62,561 nt of DNA from Bacteroidota bacterium (GTDB taxonomy: Bacteria > Bacteroidota > Bacteroidia > 2-12-FULL-35-15), in the NCBI GenBank assembly GCA_005772895.1, contig SXIH01000065.1:1-62561 (forward strand). Direction: 5' to 3'. Positions 50,252-58,072 of the stretch are shown here, piece after piece (within the stretch, counting starts at the first letter, position 1; each line of letters opens with the position of its first letter). The notes under the pieces are model-generated. The model was not told the DNA's origin, searched no databases, and was given only the letters and a program-made list of their open reading frames with translations. The position numbers were made by a program, and so were the translations under genes.

Positions 50252-50274
50252 CTTCATAGTTAGTAACTATGAAG
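50252..50274. repeat. perfect hairpin between ftsA and ftsZ
   Basis: CTTCATAGTT (50252-50261) and AACTATGAAG (50265-50274) with a 3-base loop, enclosed more loosely by TTAAC and GTTAA. There is no T run, so it is not a standard terminator; it may stabilise or process the mRNA ahead of ftsZ. Confidence 0.6.
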
Positions 50275-50376
50275 CCGGGCGTTAAATCTACATTAAAAAA
50301 AAGCCCAATTTTATGGCAGTATAAAATTAACACGGGTTAAAACCCAATATTATCAAACGTTTTAAACAAAAACAAC

Positions 50377-52467
50377 ATGATGAAATTTGATTTACCAAAA
50401 GAAAACTCCTCAATTATTAAGGTAATCGGAGTAGGTGGAGGCGGAAGTAACGCTGTAAACCATATGTACAAACAAGGCATCAAAGGTGTTGATTTTATTG
50501 TGTGTAATACCGATCAACAGGCGCTGGATATGAGTCCGGTTCCTTTGAGAATTGTATTAGGAGCTAGTTTAACAAAAGGTCGTGGTGCTGGATCTTTACC
50601 GGAAGTTGGTAAAAATGCAGCTATCGAAAATATAGAAGAAGTAAAGGCACTTTTAGCAAATAATACCGAAATGGTATTTATTACTGCAGGATTAGGTGGT
50701 GGAACAGGAACTGGTGCAGCTCCTATCATAGCTAAAGCAGCAAAAGATATGGGAATTTTAACGGTCGGTATTGTTACTATCCCTTTCGGATTTGAAGGAA
50801 AAAAACGTAAAGCACAAGCAGATGCTGGTTTAGAAGCATTAAAAGCAAATGTTGATACGTTGCTTGTTATCAGCAACGATAAATTACGTGAGATTTATGG
50901 TAATTTAAAAGTAACAGAAGCTTTCGGTCATGCAGATGATATTTTGGCAACTGCTGCAAAAGGAATTGCTGATATTATTACCACAACATTACAAATCAAT
51001 ACCGATATCAACGATGTGAAAACGGTAATGAAAGAAAGTGGTGTTGCGATTATGGGTTCTGCAATGGCAAGTGGTGAACAACGTTCGTTACGTGCTGTTG
51101 AACAGGCAATGTCTTCTCCATTATTAAACGATAGCAATATCAAAGGTGCTCGTTATGTATTGGTGAATGTTACTTGTGGTGAAGATGAAATCACAATGGA
51201 TGAATTCGGAGAAATTACTGATTATATCCAGGATGCTGCTGGTATGTCTGCAGAGGTTATCAAAGGATACGGTGTTGATTCTTCTTTAGGTGATAAAGTA
51301 AATGTTACAATTATCGCTACCGGATTCAATTCAAAAGCGGATATCGGAATTCAAATTGAAAAAGCTCCTGCTAAAAAAGTATTTTCTTTAATGGATGATA
51401 TTAAAACAGAAGTTACTCCTGTTGCTGAAGTTACTCCACAAGTAGAAGAAATTACATTGAAACCGATGGAAATGACTTCATACTTCAAAGAAGAAGTGAA
51501 GAAAGAAGATACTAAGACGGAGTTTATACAGAGCGAAGTCGAAGTACAAAGTGTGACAACACCAGTTGTTGTTGAAGTTGTTCCTGAAGTAGTTGCTCCG
51601 GAAGCAGAAATTTTCCCTCTTGTAACAACAGAAGTTGTAGAAGAAGTAAAAGCGGAAGAAACACCTATTATTGTTAACGAAATAGTAGCAGAAGAAACTC
51701 CGGTTATAGTAAACGAAATAGTTGCTGAGGAAACTCCAATCATAGTTAATGAAGTGGTTGCTGAAGAAACTCCAATGTTCGTGAATGAAACAGAAGAAAC
51801 TTTTGTAGATGAAAATCCAATCATTGTAAACGAAATTGTTGCAGAGGTAGTAGCTGAAGAAACACCTGTGATTGTTAACGAGGTTGTTATAGAAGAAACA
51901 CCAATCATTGTAAATGAAGTTGTAGCTGAGGAAACACCAATTATTGTTAACGAGGTTGTGGCTGAAGAAACACCAATCATTGTAAATGAGGTTGTTGCAG
52001 AAGAAGTTGCTCCAATTGTAAGTGAAGTGAAAGAAGAAGTAGTAGAGCCTATTTTTGAAATCGAAGAAGTGAAAAAACCTGTTACTTATGAATTCGAAAT
52101 TAAGAGCAGAGTAGCAGTTGAAGAGTCTACAATAGAAAATAAAATAGAAGAGCCTGTTGCTAAAGTTGAGCCTGTTGTAGAAAGCAAAGAAGAAAACACA
52201 ATTGTTGCAAAAGTTCAAAGCGATGAGCAATTGAAAAAGGCTCAAGACCGTGTTGCTAAATTGAAAGAGTTAAGTTTTAAATTAAAATCTCCGAATGGTT
52301 TGTCAGAATTAGAGAATGAGCCTGCATACAAAAGAAGAAATATTAATTTAGATTCTACTCCTCATTCATCTGAATCACAAGTATCCCGTTACACTTTATC
52401 AGAAAATGATGAAAAGAAAGTAGAGATTAAACCAAACAATTCTTTTTTACACGATAATGTTGATTAA
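50377..52467 (+). CDS. ftsZ: cell division GTPase FtsZ with long repetitive acidic linker, 696 aa
   Basis: Tubulin-like GTPase forming the Z-ring. Core: VIGVGGGGSNAVNHM, the tubulin signature GGGTGTG (residues 107-113), the segment PFGFEGKKRKAQA and the T7-loop region with AMSSPLLNDSNIKGA; the core ends near residue 320. The linker then runs for about 330 residues, and residues about 427-543 hold nine copies of a 12-residue unit (EETPIIVNEVVA) with some degeneration. The C-terminal end RYTLSENDEKKVE ... LHDNVD resembles the conserved tail of Bacteroidota FtsZ. Total length is well above the 380-500 residues common elsewhere; only the linker is expanded. Confidence 0.97.
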   Translation: MMKFDLPKENSSIIKVIGVGGGGSNAVNHMYKQGIKGVDFIVCNTDQQALDMSPVPLRIVLGASLTKGRGAGSLPEVGKNAAIENIEEVKALLANNTEMVFITAGLGGGTGTGAAPIIAKAAKDMGILTVGIVTIPFGFEGKKRKAQADAGLEALKANVDTLLVISNDKLREIYGNLKVTEAFGHADDILATAAKGIADIITTTLQINTDINDVKTVMKESGVAIMGSAMASGEQRSLRAVEQAMSSPLLNDSNIKGARYVLVNVTCGEDEITMDEFGEITDYIQDAAGMSAEVIKGYGVDSSLGDKVNVTIIATGFNSKADIGIQIEKAPAKKVFSLMDDIKTEVTPVAEVTPQVEEITLKPMEMTSYFKEEVKKEDTKTEFIQSEVEVQSVTTPVVVEVVPEVVAPEAEIFPLVTTEVVEEVKAEETPIIVNEIVAEETPVIVNEIVAEETPIIVNEVVAEETPMFVNETEETFVDENPIIVNEIVAEVVAEETPVIVNEVVIEETPIIVNEVVAEETPIIVNEVVAEETPIIVNEVVAEEVAPIVSEVKEEVVEPIFEIEEVKKPVTYEFEIKSRVAVEESTIENKIEEPVAKVEPVVESKEENTIVAKVQSDEQLKKAQDRVAKLKELSFKLKSPNGLSELENEPAYKRRNINLDSTPHSSESQVSRYTLSENDEKKVEIKPNNSFLHDNVD
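51655..52004 (+). repeat. 36-bp tandem repeat coding for the FtsZ linker
   Basis: About nine units of 36 bases encoding EETP(I/V)IVNE(I/V)VA. Synonymous differences between units (for example ATTATTGTTAAC, ATCATAGTTAAT, ATCATTGTAAAT) show that the protein repeat is conserved more than the DNA. Copies 4 and 5 are degenerate. Confidence 0.9.
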
Positions 52468-52492
52468 TTTATAGTAAGGATTAGTTAATACG

Positions 52493-52528
52493 AAAAAATC
52501 CCCTCGAGTTTTTGAGGGGATTTTTTTT
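52493..52528. terminator. bidirectional intrinsic terminator closing the dcw operon
   Basis: AAAAAATCCCCTC-GAGTTTTT-GAGGGGATTTTTTTT hairpin between ftsZ and the converging hypothetical gene. Confidence 0.92.
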
Positions 52529-52536
52529 GTCAGGGA

Positions 52537-53013
52537 TTAATGGTTTGCTTGTTTCGCTATGCTGTCTGCAACTTTTTCTTCATAGTGTGCAATAGAATCG
52601 TATTCTTTTTGCATCTCTTCTGAAACATACATGCTGTCTCCATCTGTAGTGTTGTCTATTATTTCTCCTGTTGTTGGACCGCAACCGCTTAGTGTCATTA
52701 AAGCGACAATTATAAGACAAGCAGCAATTCTAGGAATTCTATATTTTATTTTTTCAGCCTTATTGTGAAGTCCCGTCAAGACTTCTTCTGTTTTGGTAGT
52801 CTTTTTACTTATCTGTGAAGAAATAAAATGTCCGCAGATTCTTTGGTCTTTATGCTGAAGGAAATAAGTCTTAATCTCATCGGTAGACATAGCAGTAAAG
52901 TCAATCACAATCTTCGAACATTCACCGCAGAATCGTCCTTTTTCTGCTTGTTCCATATTTTCCCAGCCAGCACGACAAGGTTTAGGTATTTCAATTCTGA
53001 AATCTGGTTTCAT
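52537..53013 (-). CDS. hypothetical protein with N-terminal Cys motif and single membrane helix, 158 aa
   Basis: N-terminus IEIPKPCRAGWENMEQAEKGRFCGECSKIVIDFTAMSTDEI is a recurrent small domain in Bacteroidota, with Cys13, Cys31-x2-Cys34 and a further Cys near residue 59 (RICGHF), plausibly a zinc site; its function is unknown to me. A hydrophobic helix at about residues 93-110 (RIAACLIIVALMTLSGC) follows, then an acidic tail (TTDGDSMYVSEEMQKEYDSIAHYEEKVADS). The orientation would be cytoplasmic N-terminus, periplasmic tail, reminiscent of small anti-sigma-like membrane proteins, but no sigma factor gene is adjacent. Confidence 0.78.
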   Translation of the reverse strand: MKPDFRIEIPKPCRAGWENMEQAEKGRFCGECSKIVIDFTAMSTDEIKTYFLQHKDQRICGHFISSQISKKTTKTEEVLTGLHNKAEKIKYRIPRIAACLIIVALMTLSGCGPTTGEIIDNTTDGDSMYVSEEMQKEYDSIAHYEEKVADSIAKQANH

Positions 53014-53114
53014 GATAACAAGTTTTGGAATTAATTGACTATATCAAATTTACCATTAATTTTGAATTGTTAACTTTGTTGTAAATAAATTAATAATTCA
53101 TAATTTTTTTGAAA

Positions 53115-53558
53115 ATGGCTTTAGAGGAAAAAATAAATGCAGACATTAAATCAGCGATGTTAGCGAAAGAAGCTTCCAAATTAGAAGCATTAAGAGCAAT
53201 TAAATCAGCAATATTATTATTAAAAACTTCCCCCGAAGGCCTGAATGATGATACTGAGATGAAGGCACTTTTGAAAATGGTGAAACAGCGTAAAGAAACA
53301 GCTGATTTATACAACACTCAAAATCGTAAAGATTTAGCGGATGTTGAATTGGCTCAAGCAGCAGTTATTGAAGCATATCTGCCTAAACAAATGAGCGAAG
53401 AAGACATAAAAGCAGAAGTTGCAAAAATTATTACTTCTGTTGGAGCCAGCTCTCCTGCTGATATGGGAAAAGTAATGGGTGTTGCTTCTAAACAGTTAGC
53501 CGGAAAAGCGGATGGTAAGATTATTTCTACTATTGTAAAAGAATTACTTTCCAAGTAA
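53115..53558 (+). CDS. GatB/YqeY domain-containing protein, 147 aa
   Basis: Complete YqeY protein (MALEEKINADIKSAMLAKEASKLEALRAIKSAI ... DIKAEVAKIITSVGASSPADMGKVMG), the helical domain also found at the C-terminus of GatB, where it contacts tRNA. The free-standing protein's role is unsettled. The ATG at 53115 is preferred to an in-frame TTG two codons earlier. TAACTTTG at 53071-53078 is a good -7 box. In Bacteroidota this gene commonly follows ftsZ, as here. Confidence 0.93.
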   Translation: MALEEKINADIKSAMLAKEASKLEALRAIKSAILLLKTSPEGLNDDTEMKALLKMVKQRKETADLYNTQNRKDLADVELAQAAVIEAYLPKQMSEEDIKAEVAKIITSVGASSPADMGKVMGVASKQLAGKADGKIISTIVKELLSK

Positions 53559-53566
53559 ATAATTGT

Positions 53567-53599
53567 ATTCTTCACCAGGAAATATTCTTGGTGAAGAAT
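53567..53599. terminator. hairpin terminator between converging genes
   Basis: ATTCTTCACCA (53567-53577) and TGGTGAAGAAT (53589-53599) form a perfect 11-bp stem; T/A-rich flanks on both sides. Confidence 0.7.
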
Positions 53600-53601
53600 A
53601 T

Positions 53602-54444
53602 TTACAAAGAAAACTGGTATCCCAAAACTAGGATATTCTCAAAAGTCCAAAAATGGTGTTTCGCTTTTCCTTCCCCTAAAACCAATACATCAGTATAGTT
53701 TGCAAAAGTTCCTTTGGCAGTATATTCTAAATAAATATGTTTAAAGGCTTCGTATCTAAATCCTGCTTCAAGGCCCATACAGTAACCAGCAACGTGAAAT
53801 CTATTGTTTAAATTTTCTCCGAATAAAGTCACTTCAGTTCTCGGAATTACTGGTCCAACACCAAACTTCGCAACTCCAGAAATTAAATGTTTGCTGTTTT
53901 TTGAATTGAATAATTTTTGACGTTTAACAAAATTCAACATTAAAAAATTAGCTCCGTCTGAATGTTCAAAATGTAAAAATGTTTGTGGATCTATGAGTGT
54001 ATCTTGATCAATAGTTTGTCCATGAATTGTTCCTTTAACTCGTCTTGTTTGAAAATCTTCCATAATGTATTTCGTATGGTCGAAATTAATTTCAATTCCC
54101 AAATCATATTTGTTGTTGAAAAAATAGCCAATGCGATAATTGTACTGAGGAATTGTTAAATCAGTTCTGAAAATATCTTTGATGCCCGGGCGATCTCTGG
54201 CAGTTACATCATAAATTGTAAAGTCGTAAGATTGAACTCCTCCTTTGCTTACATCAACTGTTGTTGTTGTATTTTTGAAATGAATGTCGCTTTTAGAAAA
54301 CCAACATCTGTTATATCCCCAGGAAAAGTAAAAAGTGCCTTTCGTTTTTTTAGCAGGAGGTGTTAAATGCAATAATGTATCTTGACTTTTTGCAAAAGAA
54401 AATGTAAGCAGGAATAAAAATGTTAAATAGACAATTCTTTTCAT
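53602..54444 (-). CDS. outer-membrane beta-barrel-like protein, 280 aa
   Basis: Signal peptide MKRIVYLTFLFLLTFSFAKSQ followed by alternating amphipathic strands with aromatic ends (TFYFSWGYNRCWFSKSDIHF, YNYRIGYFFNNKYDLGIEINFDH, HIYLEYTAKGTFANY, FENILVLGYQFSL). The C-terminal residue pattern (YQFSL) fits an outer-membrane barrel. No specific family recognised. The start ATG shares the sequence ATGA with the stop of a small membrane ORF upstream, suggesting translational coupling. Confidence 0.8.
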   Translation of the reverse strand: MKRIVYLTFLFLLTFSFAKSQDTLLHLTPPAKKTKGTFYFSWGYNRCWFSKSDIHFKNTTTTVDVSKGGVQSYDFTIYDVTARDRPGIKDIFRTDLTIPQYNYRIGYFFNNKYDLGIEINFDHTKYIMEDFQTRRVKGTIHGQTIDQDTLIDPQTFLHFEHSDGANFLMLNFVKRQKLFNSKNSKHLISGVAKFGVGPVIPRTEVTLFGENLNNRFHVAGYCMGLEAGFRYEAFKHIYLEYTAKGTFANYTDVLVLGEGKAKHHFWTFENILVLGYQFSL

Positions 54445-54611
54445 TTATTCTTATTTTGTTTATTCGTAAAACCAATAAGCAAAAGTACAGCCCATGGCAT
54501 ATAAAACGGACTGAGTGCTTTGATTGAAACAGAAGCAATAAAAAACAACAGCAATGCAATGATAGTTGTTACTAGCATTCCTATTAATCCTATTTTAATT
54601 AATCTGCTCAA
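54441..54611 (-). CDS. small hydrophobic membrane protein, 56 aa
   Basis: An open frame starting at TTG 54611 (MSRLIKIGLIGMLVTTIIALLL...) or at an internal ATG 54578, ending at a TGA (54441-54443) that overlaps the ATG of the barrel gene. Two likely helices: about residues 7-27 (GLIGMLVTTIIALLLFFIA) and 37-49 (FYMPWAVLLLIGF), with a basic C-terminal tail NKQNKNK. The 4-base ATGA overlap and clean two-helix topology support it. I do not recognise a family. The start codon is uncertain. Confidence 0.6.
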   Translation of the reverse strand: MSRLIKIGLIGMLVTTIIALLLFFIASVSIKALSPFYMPWAVLLLIGFTNKQNKNK

Positions 54612-54669
54612 CTTAGGTTTATTGTTTGCAAAGGTATGGTTTTTGTCGATTTTAGGAAGATGATTTTTA

Positions 54670-55677
54670 TCATCTTATTAATTGAAAAAATCCTTTTTCA
54701 TTAAATTCTTTTTCATCAATTCCTTTTGCTATAAGAACATAAAAATATACACCATCTGAACATTCAACTGCAGCTGTAGTTCGTCCATCCCATGTATCAT
54801 TAACATTTTCTAATTCTCCTACCAAAATTCCCCAGCGGTCATAAATTTTGCAATTAAGTGAGGTTATACCTGTACAGCTGATTTTAAACAAATCGTTTAC
54901 ATTATCATTATTAGGAGTGAAAATATTGGGAATAGAAATATTTGTCGGGATGATGGTATCGCAATCGCAACAAACAACTGAGATATCGTCAAAAAAATAG
55001 TAAGCACCTGGGAACCAGCCACCAACATTTTGTGATGTTGTAGAAGGTAAATCTCTAAAATTACCAATGGTCATATGATCTTCCCCTCCTGATGCAATAA
55101 ATTGCCCTGAAATTAAAGTCCAATTATCTTTATCAGTAACGATATTTGAACTTGGATTCTCTATCTGGGGAATAACAGGAATATTAGAGTAGGTAGAACT
55201 ATTATAAAGTAAACTATCAACTGAAAAAAATGCACCAAAATTACTAACCGCATAAACACATGTGTCTGCAAGAGAAACATAAAATTCTACACAGTAAGTT
55301 TTTCCTTGTATCATGGGAGATATTAAAGAAGTTTCAAGGTATTCGCAAGAGGTTGTTGGTCCGGACAATCTAAATACGATACCAGCATATCCATTCCCAG
55401 ATTTTGCTGCTTGATGCCCTGATGTATTGTTTACTGGAACACTCACTCCGCTAGATGCAGGAGAGCATAAATTGTATAAATCTGAACTAGAAGCAGTAGT
55501 TACTGTTCCAAAATAATAATTTGGTTGAAACCAAGGAGTAGCAAAGTATAATTGTCCTTGTAATGTAGGGCAACTAACAATTGTTTCAAAACCTGGATTT
55601 GGAACCAAATTAGTCTGACCTATCAATGACATGTTCTGAATCAAAAAATAGTATATGAAAAATGTATATTTTTTCAT
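54670..55677 (-). CDS. secreted protein with T9SS type B (gliding-motility C-terminal) sorting domain, 335 aa
   Basis: Signal peptide (MKKYTFFIYYFLIQNMSLIGQ), then a beta-sandwich region starting NLVPNPGFETIVSCPTLQGQLYFATPWFQPN, a recurrent Bacteroidota module resembling a carbohydrate-binding or MAM-like fold. The last 90 residues (ISIPNIFTPNNDNVNDLF, KIYDRWGILVGEL, GVYFYVLIAKGID) form a type B T9SS domain. I start at the ATG at 55677 rather than three codons upstream because MKKYTFF gives the better signal peptide. Function unknown. Confidence 0.88.
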   Translation of the reverse strand: MKKYTFFIYYFLIQNMSLIGQTNLVPNPGFETIVSCPTLQGQLYFATPWFQPNYYFGTVTTASSSDLYNLCSPASSGVSVPVNNTSGHQAAKSGNGYAGIVFRLSGPTTSCEYLETSLISPMIQGKTYCVEFYVSLADTCVYAVSNFGAFFSVDSLLYNSSTYSNIPVIPQIENPSSNIVTDKDNWTLISGQFIASGGEDHMTIGNFRDLPSTTSQNVGGWFPGAYYFFDDISVVCCDCDTIIPTNISIPNIFTPNNDNVNDLFKISCTGITSLNCKIYDRWGILVGELENVNDTWDGRTTAAVECSDGVYFYVLIAKGIDEKEFNEKGFFQLIR

Positions 55678-55802
55678 TAGATACAAAGATAAAGCCCTTT
55701 ACGCAATAAAGCATAAAGGGGTTTGAATTTAATACAACAATTACTTAATAGAAGTAGACATCAAAGAGCTTATTTCTTTCAAAATAGTAAAATCCAAAAA
55801 AT

Positions 55803-55838
55803 AAAAAAACCTCTCCAATAACTGGAAAGGTTTTTTTA
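55803..55838 (-). terminator. intrinsic terminator of the groES-groEL operon
   Basis: AAAAAAACCTCTCCA-ATAAC-TGGAAAGGTTTTTTT hairpin with one mismatch, 20 bases after the groEL stop. Confidence 0.88.
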
Positions 55839-55857
55839 TTTATAAGGAATTAGATGA

Positions 55858-57291
55858 TTACATCATTCCGCCCATGCCACCCATTCCTGGGTTACCCATT
55901 GGAGCTGGATTTTCTTCTTTTTGCTCAGCTAAAACACATTCAGTTGTTAAAAGCATAGCAGCAATAGAAGCTGCATTTTCTAATGCAACACGTGAAACTT
56001 TAGTTGGATCAATTACTCCTGCAGCATATAAATTTTCATATTTATCAGTGCGAGCGTTGTAACCATAATCTCCTTTTCCTTCGCGAACTTTTTGAACAAT
56101 AACTGCACCTTCTAATCCTGCGTTTGCAACAATCTGACGTAAAGGTTCTTCAATTGCACGAATTACAATTTGAATTCCAGTTGTTTCATCTTGGTTGATT
56201 CCTTTAAGTTTTTCTAAACCATCAATTGCTCTGATGTATGCAACTCCACCTCCCGGTACAATTCCTTCTTCAACTGCTGCACGTGTTGCTGCTAAAGCAT
56301 CATCAACACGATCTGTCTTTTCTTTCATTTCAACTTCTGTAGCAGCACCAACATATAAAACTGCAACTCCACCAGCTAATTTAGCTAAACGCTCTTGCAA
56401 TTTTTCTCTATCGTAATCAGAAGTTGTAGTTTCTATTTGAGCTTTAATTTGATTTACACGAGAAGCGATATCTGCTTTTTTCCCTTTCCCTCCAACAATA
56501 GTTGTATTGTCTTTGTCGATAGTAATTTTTTCAGCACTTCCTAACATATTTAATTCAGCATTTTCTAACTTGTAACCTCTTTCTTCCGAAATTAAAGTTC
56601 CACCTGTTAATATTGCTAAATCTTCCAACATTGCTTTTCTTCTGTCACCAAATCCTGGAGCTTTCACCGCAGCAATTTTTAATGAACCACGAATTTTATT
56701 TACAACTAAAGTTGATAATGCTTCGCTATCCACATCTTCAGCAATAATTAAAATTGGTCTTCCTGTTTGAACTGCTTTTTCCAAAACAGGAAGCAATTCT
56801 TTCATAATAGAAATCTTTTTATCTGTTATCAAAACAAGTGGATTGTCTAAAACAGTTTCCATCTTATCTACATCTGTAACAAAATAAGCAGAGATATAAC
56901 CTCTGTCGAATTGCATACCTTCAACTACTTCAACTGTCGTTTCAGTTCCTTTTGCTTCTTCTACAGTGATAACTCCTTCTTTCTTTACACGCTTCATCGC
57001 CTCTGCAATTAATTTTCCAATTGCATTATCGTTGTTAGCAGAAATAGTTGCTACTTGTTCGATTTTTTTATTGTCGTTACCAACTTCTTGAGATTGTTTT
57101 TGTAGATTTTCTACAACAGCTAAAACAGCTTTATCAATTCCGCGTTTTAAATCCATTGGGTTAGCTCCTGCGGCAACGTTTTTTAATCCTGCAGTAACAA
57201 TTGCTTGAGCAAGTACTGTTGCAGTTGTTGTTCCATCACCTGCCGCATCAGCAGTTTTAGAAGCAACTTCTTTCAACATTTGTGCTCCCAT
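55858..57291 (-). CDS. groEL: chaperonin GroEL, open part after the internal stop (477 of 544 aa)
   Basis: The uninterrupted frame encodes GroEL from [30 protein letters not shown] to the Gly/Met tail ([12 protein letters not shown]). Catalytic and structural blocks are normal: the DGTTT ATP motif, [13 protein letters not shown] and [10 protein letters not shown]. The missing N-terminal 67 residues lie just upstream in the same frame (57292-57492) but contain a TGA, so the ATG at 57291 is an internal methionine and not a plausible natural start: without the N-terminal equatorial segment the ring could not assemble normally. The full-length gene would be 544 residues, exactly the family norm. 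Second gene of the groES-groEL operon. Confidence 0.95.
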   Translation of the reverse strand: MGAQMLKEVASKTADAAGDGTTTATVLAQAIVTAGLKNVAAGANPMDLKRGIDKAVLAVVENLQKQSQEVGNDNKKIEQVATISANNDNAIGKLIAEAMKRVKKEGVITVEEAKGTETTVEVVEGMQFDRGYISAYFVTDVDKMETVLDNPLVLITDKKISIMKELLPVLEKAVQTGRPILIIAEDVDSEALSTLVVNKIRGSLKIAAVKAPGFGDRRKAMLEDLAILTGGTLISEERGYKLENAELNMLGSAEKITIDKDNTTIVGGKGKKADIASRVNQIKAQIETTTSDYDREKLQERLAKLAGGVAVLYVGAATEVEMKEKTDRVDDALAATRAAVEEGIVPGGGVAYIRAIDGLEKLKGINQDETTGIQIVIRAIEEPLRQIVANAGLEGAVIVQKVREGKGDYGYNARTDKYENLYAAGVIDPTKVSRVALENAASIAAMLLTTECVLAEQKEENPAPMGNPGMGGMGGMM

Positions 57292-57492
57292 GTTTTCTAC
57301 TGCATCCTTTAACTCAATTTCTTTTGCTACAGTAACACCATCTTTTGTAATGCTGGGTGCACAAAATTTTTTATAGATAATAACATTTCTTCCTTTTTGT
57401 CATAATGTTACTTTTACTGCGTTTGCTAATGCATCAACTCCTTTTTTTAATTTGTCGCGTGCATCTACATTGAAAAATATATCTTTTGCCAT
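57292..57492 (-). pseudogene. groEL: N-terminal coding part of groEL carrying an in-frame TGA and clustered substitutions
   Basis: Starts at ATG 57492 with [20 protein letters not shown], the normal GroEL start. Codon 31 is TGA (57400-57402) where GroEL has the Gly of VTLGPKGRNV; codon 32 is Gln (CAA) for Pro, codon 40 Tyr (TAT) for Asp and codon 44 Cys (TGT) for Gly. Each is one G:C to T:A change from the expected codon (GGA, CCA, GAT, GGT). The rest ([19 protein letters not shown]) is unchanged. Four such changes in 42 bases look like sequence damage or an assembly of a poor read rather than ordinary evolution. Confidence 0.85.
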
Positions 57493-57526
57493 TTTGTTTT
57501 TAGTTTATTAGTTAATTCTTTTTTAT

Positions 57527-57571
57527 TGTCACTTCGAGCATTCTGCGTTGTAGCAGACACATCGAGAAGCG
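57527..57571. repeat. TGTCACTTCGAG-type dispersed repeat inside the groES-groEL intergenic gap
   Basis: TGTCACTTCGAG (57527-57538), a small stem CTGCG/GCAG, and ATCGAGAAGCG form a compound palindrome between groES (stop at 57591) and groEL (start at 57492). Member of the family seen at 7218, 14044 and 15000. Confidence 0.6.
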
Positions 57572-57590
57572 TAACGATTCGTTATCTGTA

Positions 57591-57893
57591 CTATACGATT
57601 GCGAAAATATCGCTCTCTCTCATGATTAATAAATCTTTGCCTTCGACCTGAACTTCTGTCCCGGCATATTTTCCATACAATACAGTATCGCCAACTTTTA
57701 CTTCTGGTTTGTTTCCTTTATCATCTTTCTCACTTACTGCAATTACAATTCCTCTCTGAGGTTTTTCTTTTGCAGTATCAGGAATAATAATTCCACTAGC
57801 TGTTTTTTCTTCTGCAGCAGCTGCTTCAACAACTACTCTGTTTTGTGTTCCCGCAACTGGCTTGATGTTTACTTTTGAACTTGTCTTTGCCAT
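57591..57893 (-). CDS. groES: co-chaperonin GroES, 100 aa
   Basis: Lid of the GroEL chamber. The conserved body [44 protein letters not shown] (with the mobile loop [10 protein letters not shown]), [36 protein letters not shown] is typical; a short N-terminal extension ([10 protein letters not shown]) precedes it. First gene of the groES-groEL operon. I looked for a CIRCE inverted repeat (TTAGCACTC/GAGTGCTAA) upstream and found none. A dispersed repeat sits in the gap before groEL. Confidence 0.96.
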   Translation of the reverse strand: MAKTSSKVNIKPVAGTQNRVVVEAAAAEEKTASGIIIPDTAKEKPQRGIVIAVSEKDDKGNKPEVKVGDTVLYGKYAGTEVQVEGKDLLIMRESDIFAIV

Positions 57894-58016
57894 TTTATTC
57901 TATTTATTAGTTTGACTTATTTTTAAATTTTGCGTTTCTGCATTGTCAGAAATTATACCAATTGCTTATTGTTGTTGAATTGCGACAATTTTGCAGATTT
58001 CATATGTGTATCAATA

Positions 58017-58053
58017 AAAAATGTCAGAAATGTGAATAGGTTTCTGACATTTT
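58017..58053 (-). terminator. hairpin terminator of secG
   Basis: AAAATGTCAGAAA (58018-58030) pairs with TTTCTGACATTTT (58041-58053), a perfect stem with a 10-base loop, 19 bases beyond the secG stop codon. Confidence 0.82.
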
Positions 58054-58072
58054 AAAAATATATATTACATAA

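Noticed and set aside
51351..51980. 209-codon minus-strand ORF rich in Ser, Thr and Val-Ser repeats
   Set aside because: It is the antisense of the FtsZ linker repeats; its repetitiveness only mirrors the coding strand.
51655..52004. 36-bp periodic repeat that could look like a CRISPR array
   Set aside because: The units are contiguous, in frame and without unique spacers; they encode the FtsZ linker.
57400..57402. TGA in groEL as a selenocysteine or reassigned codon
   Set aside because: GroEL has Gly here, the neighbouring codons are also altered, and two other genes are interrupted by TAG and TAA, so no single recoding explains them.
57894..58072. CIRCE heat-shock operator upstream of groES
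   Set aside because: No TTAGCACTC/GAGTGCTAA inverted repeat is present; the only strong hairpin there is the secG terminator.
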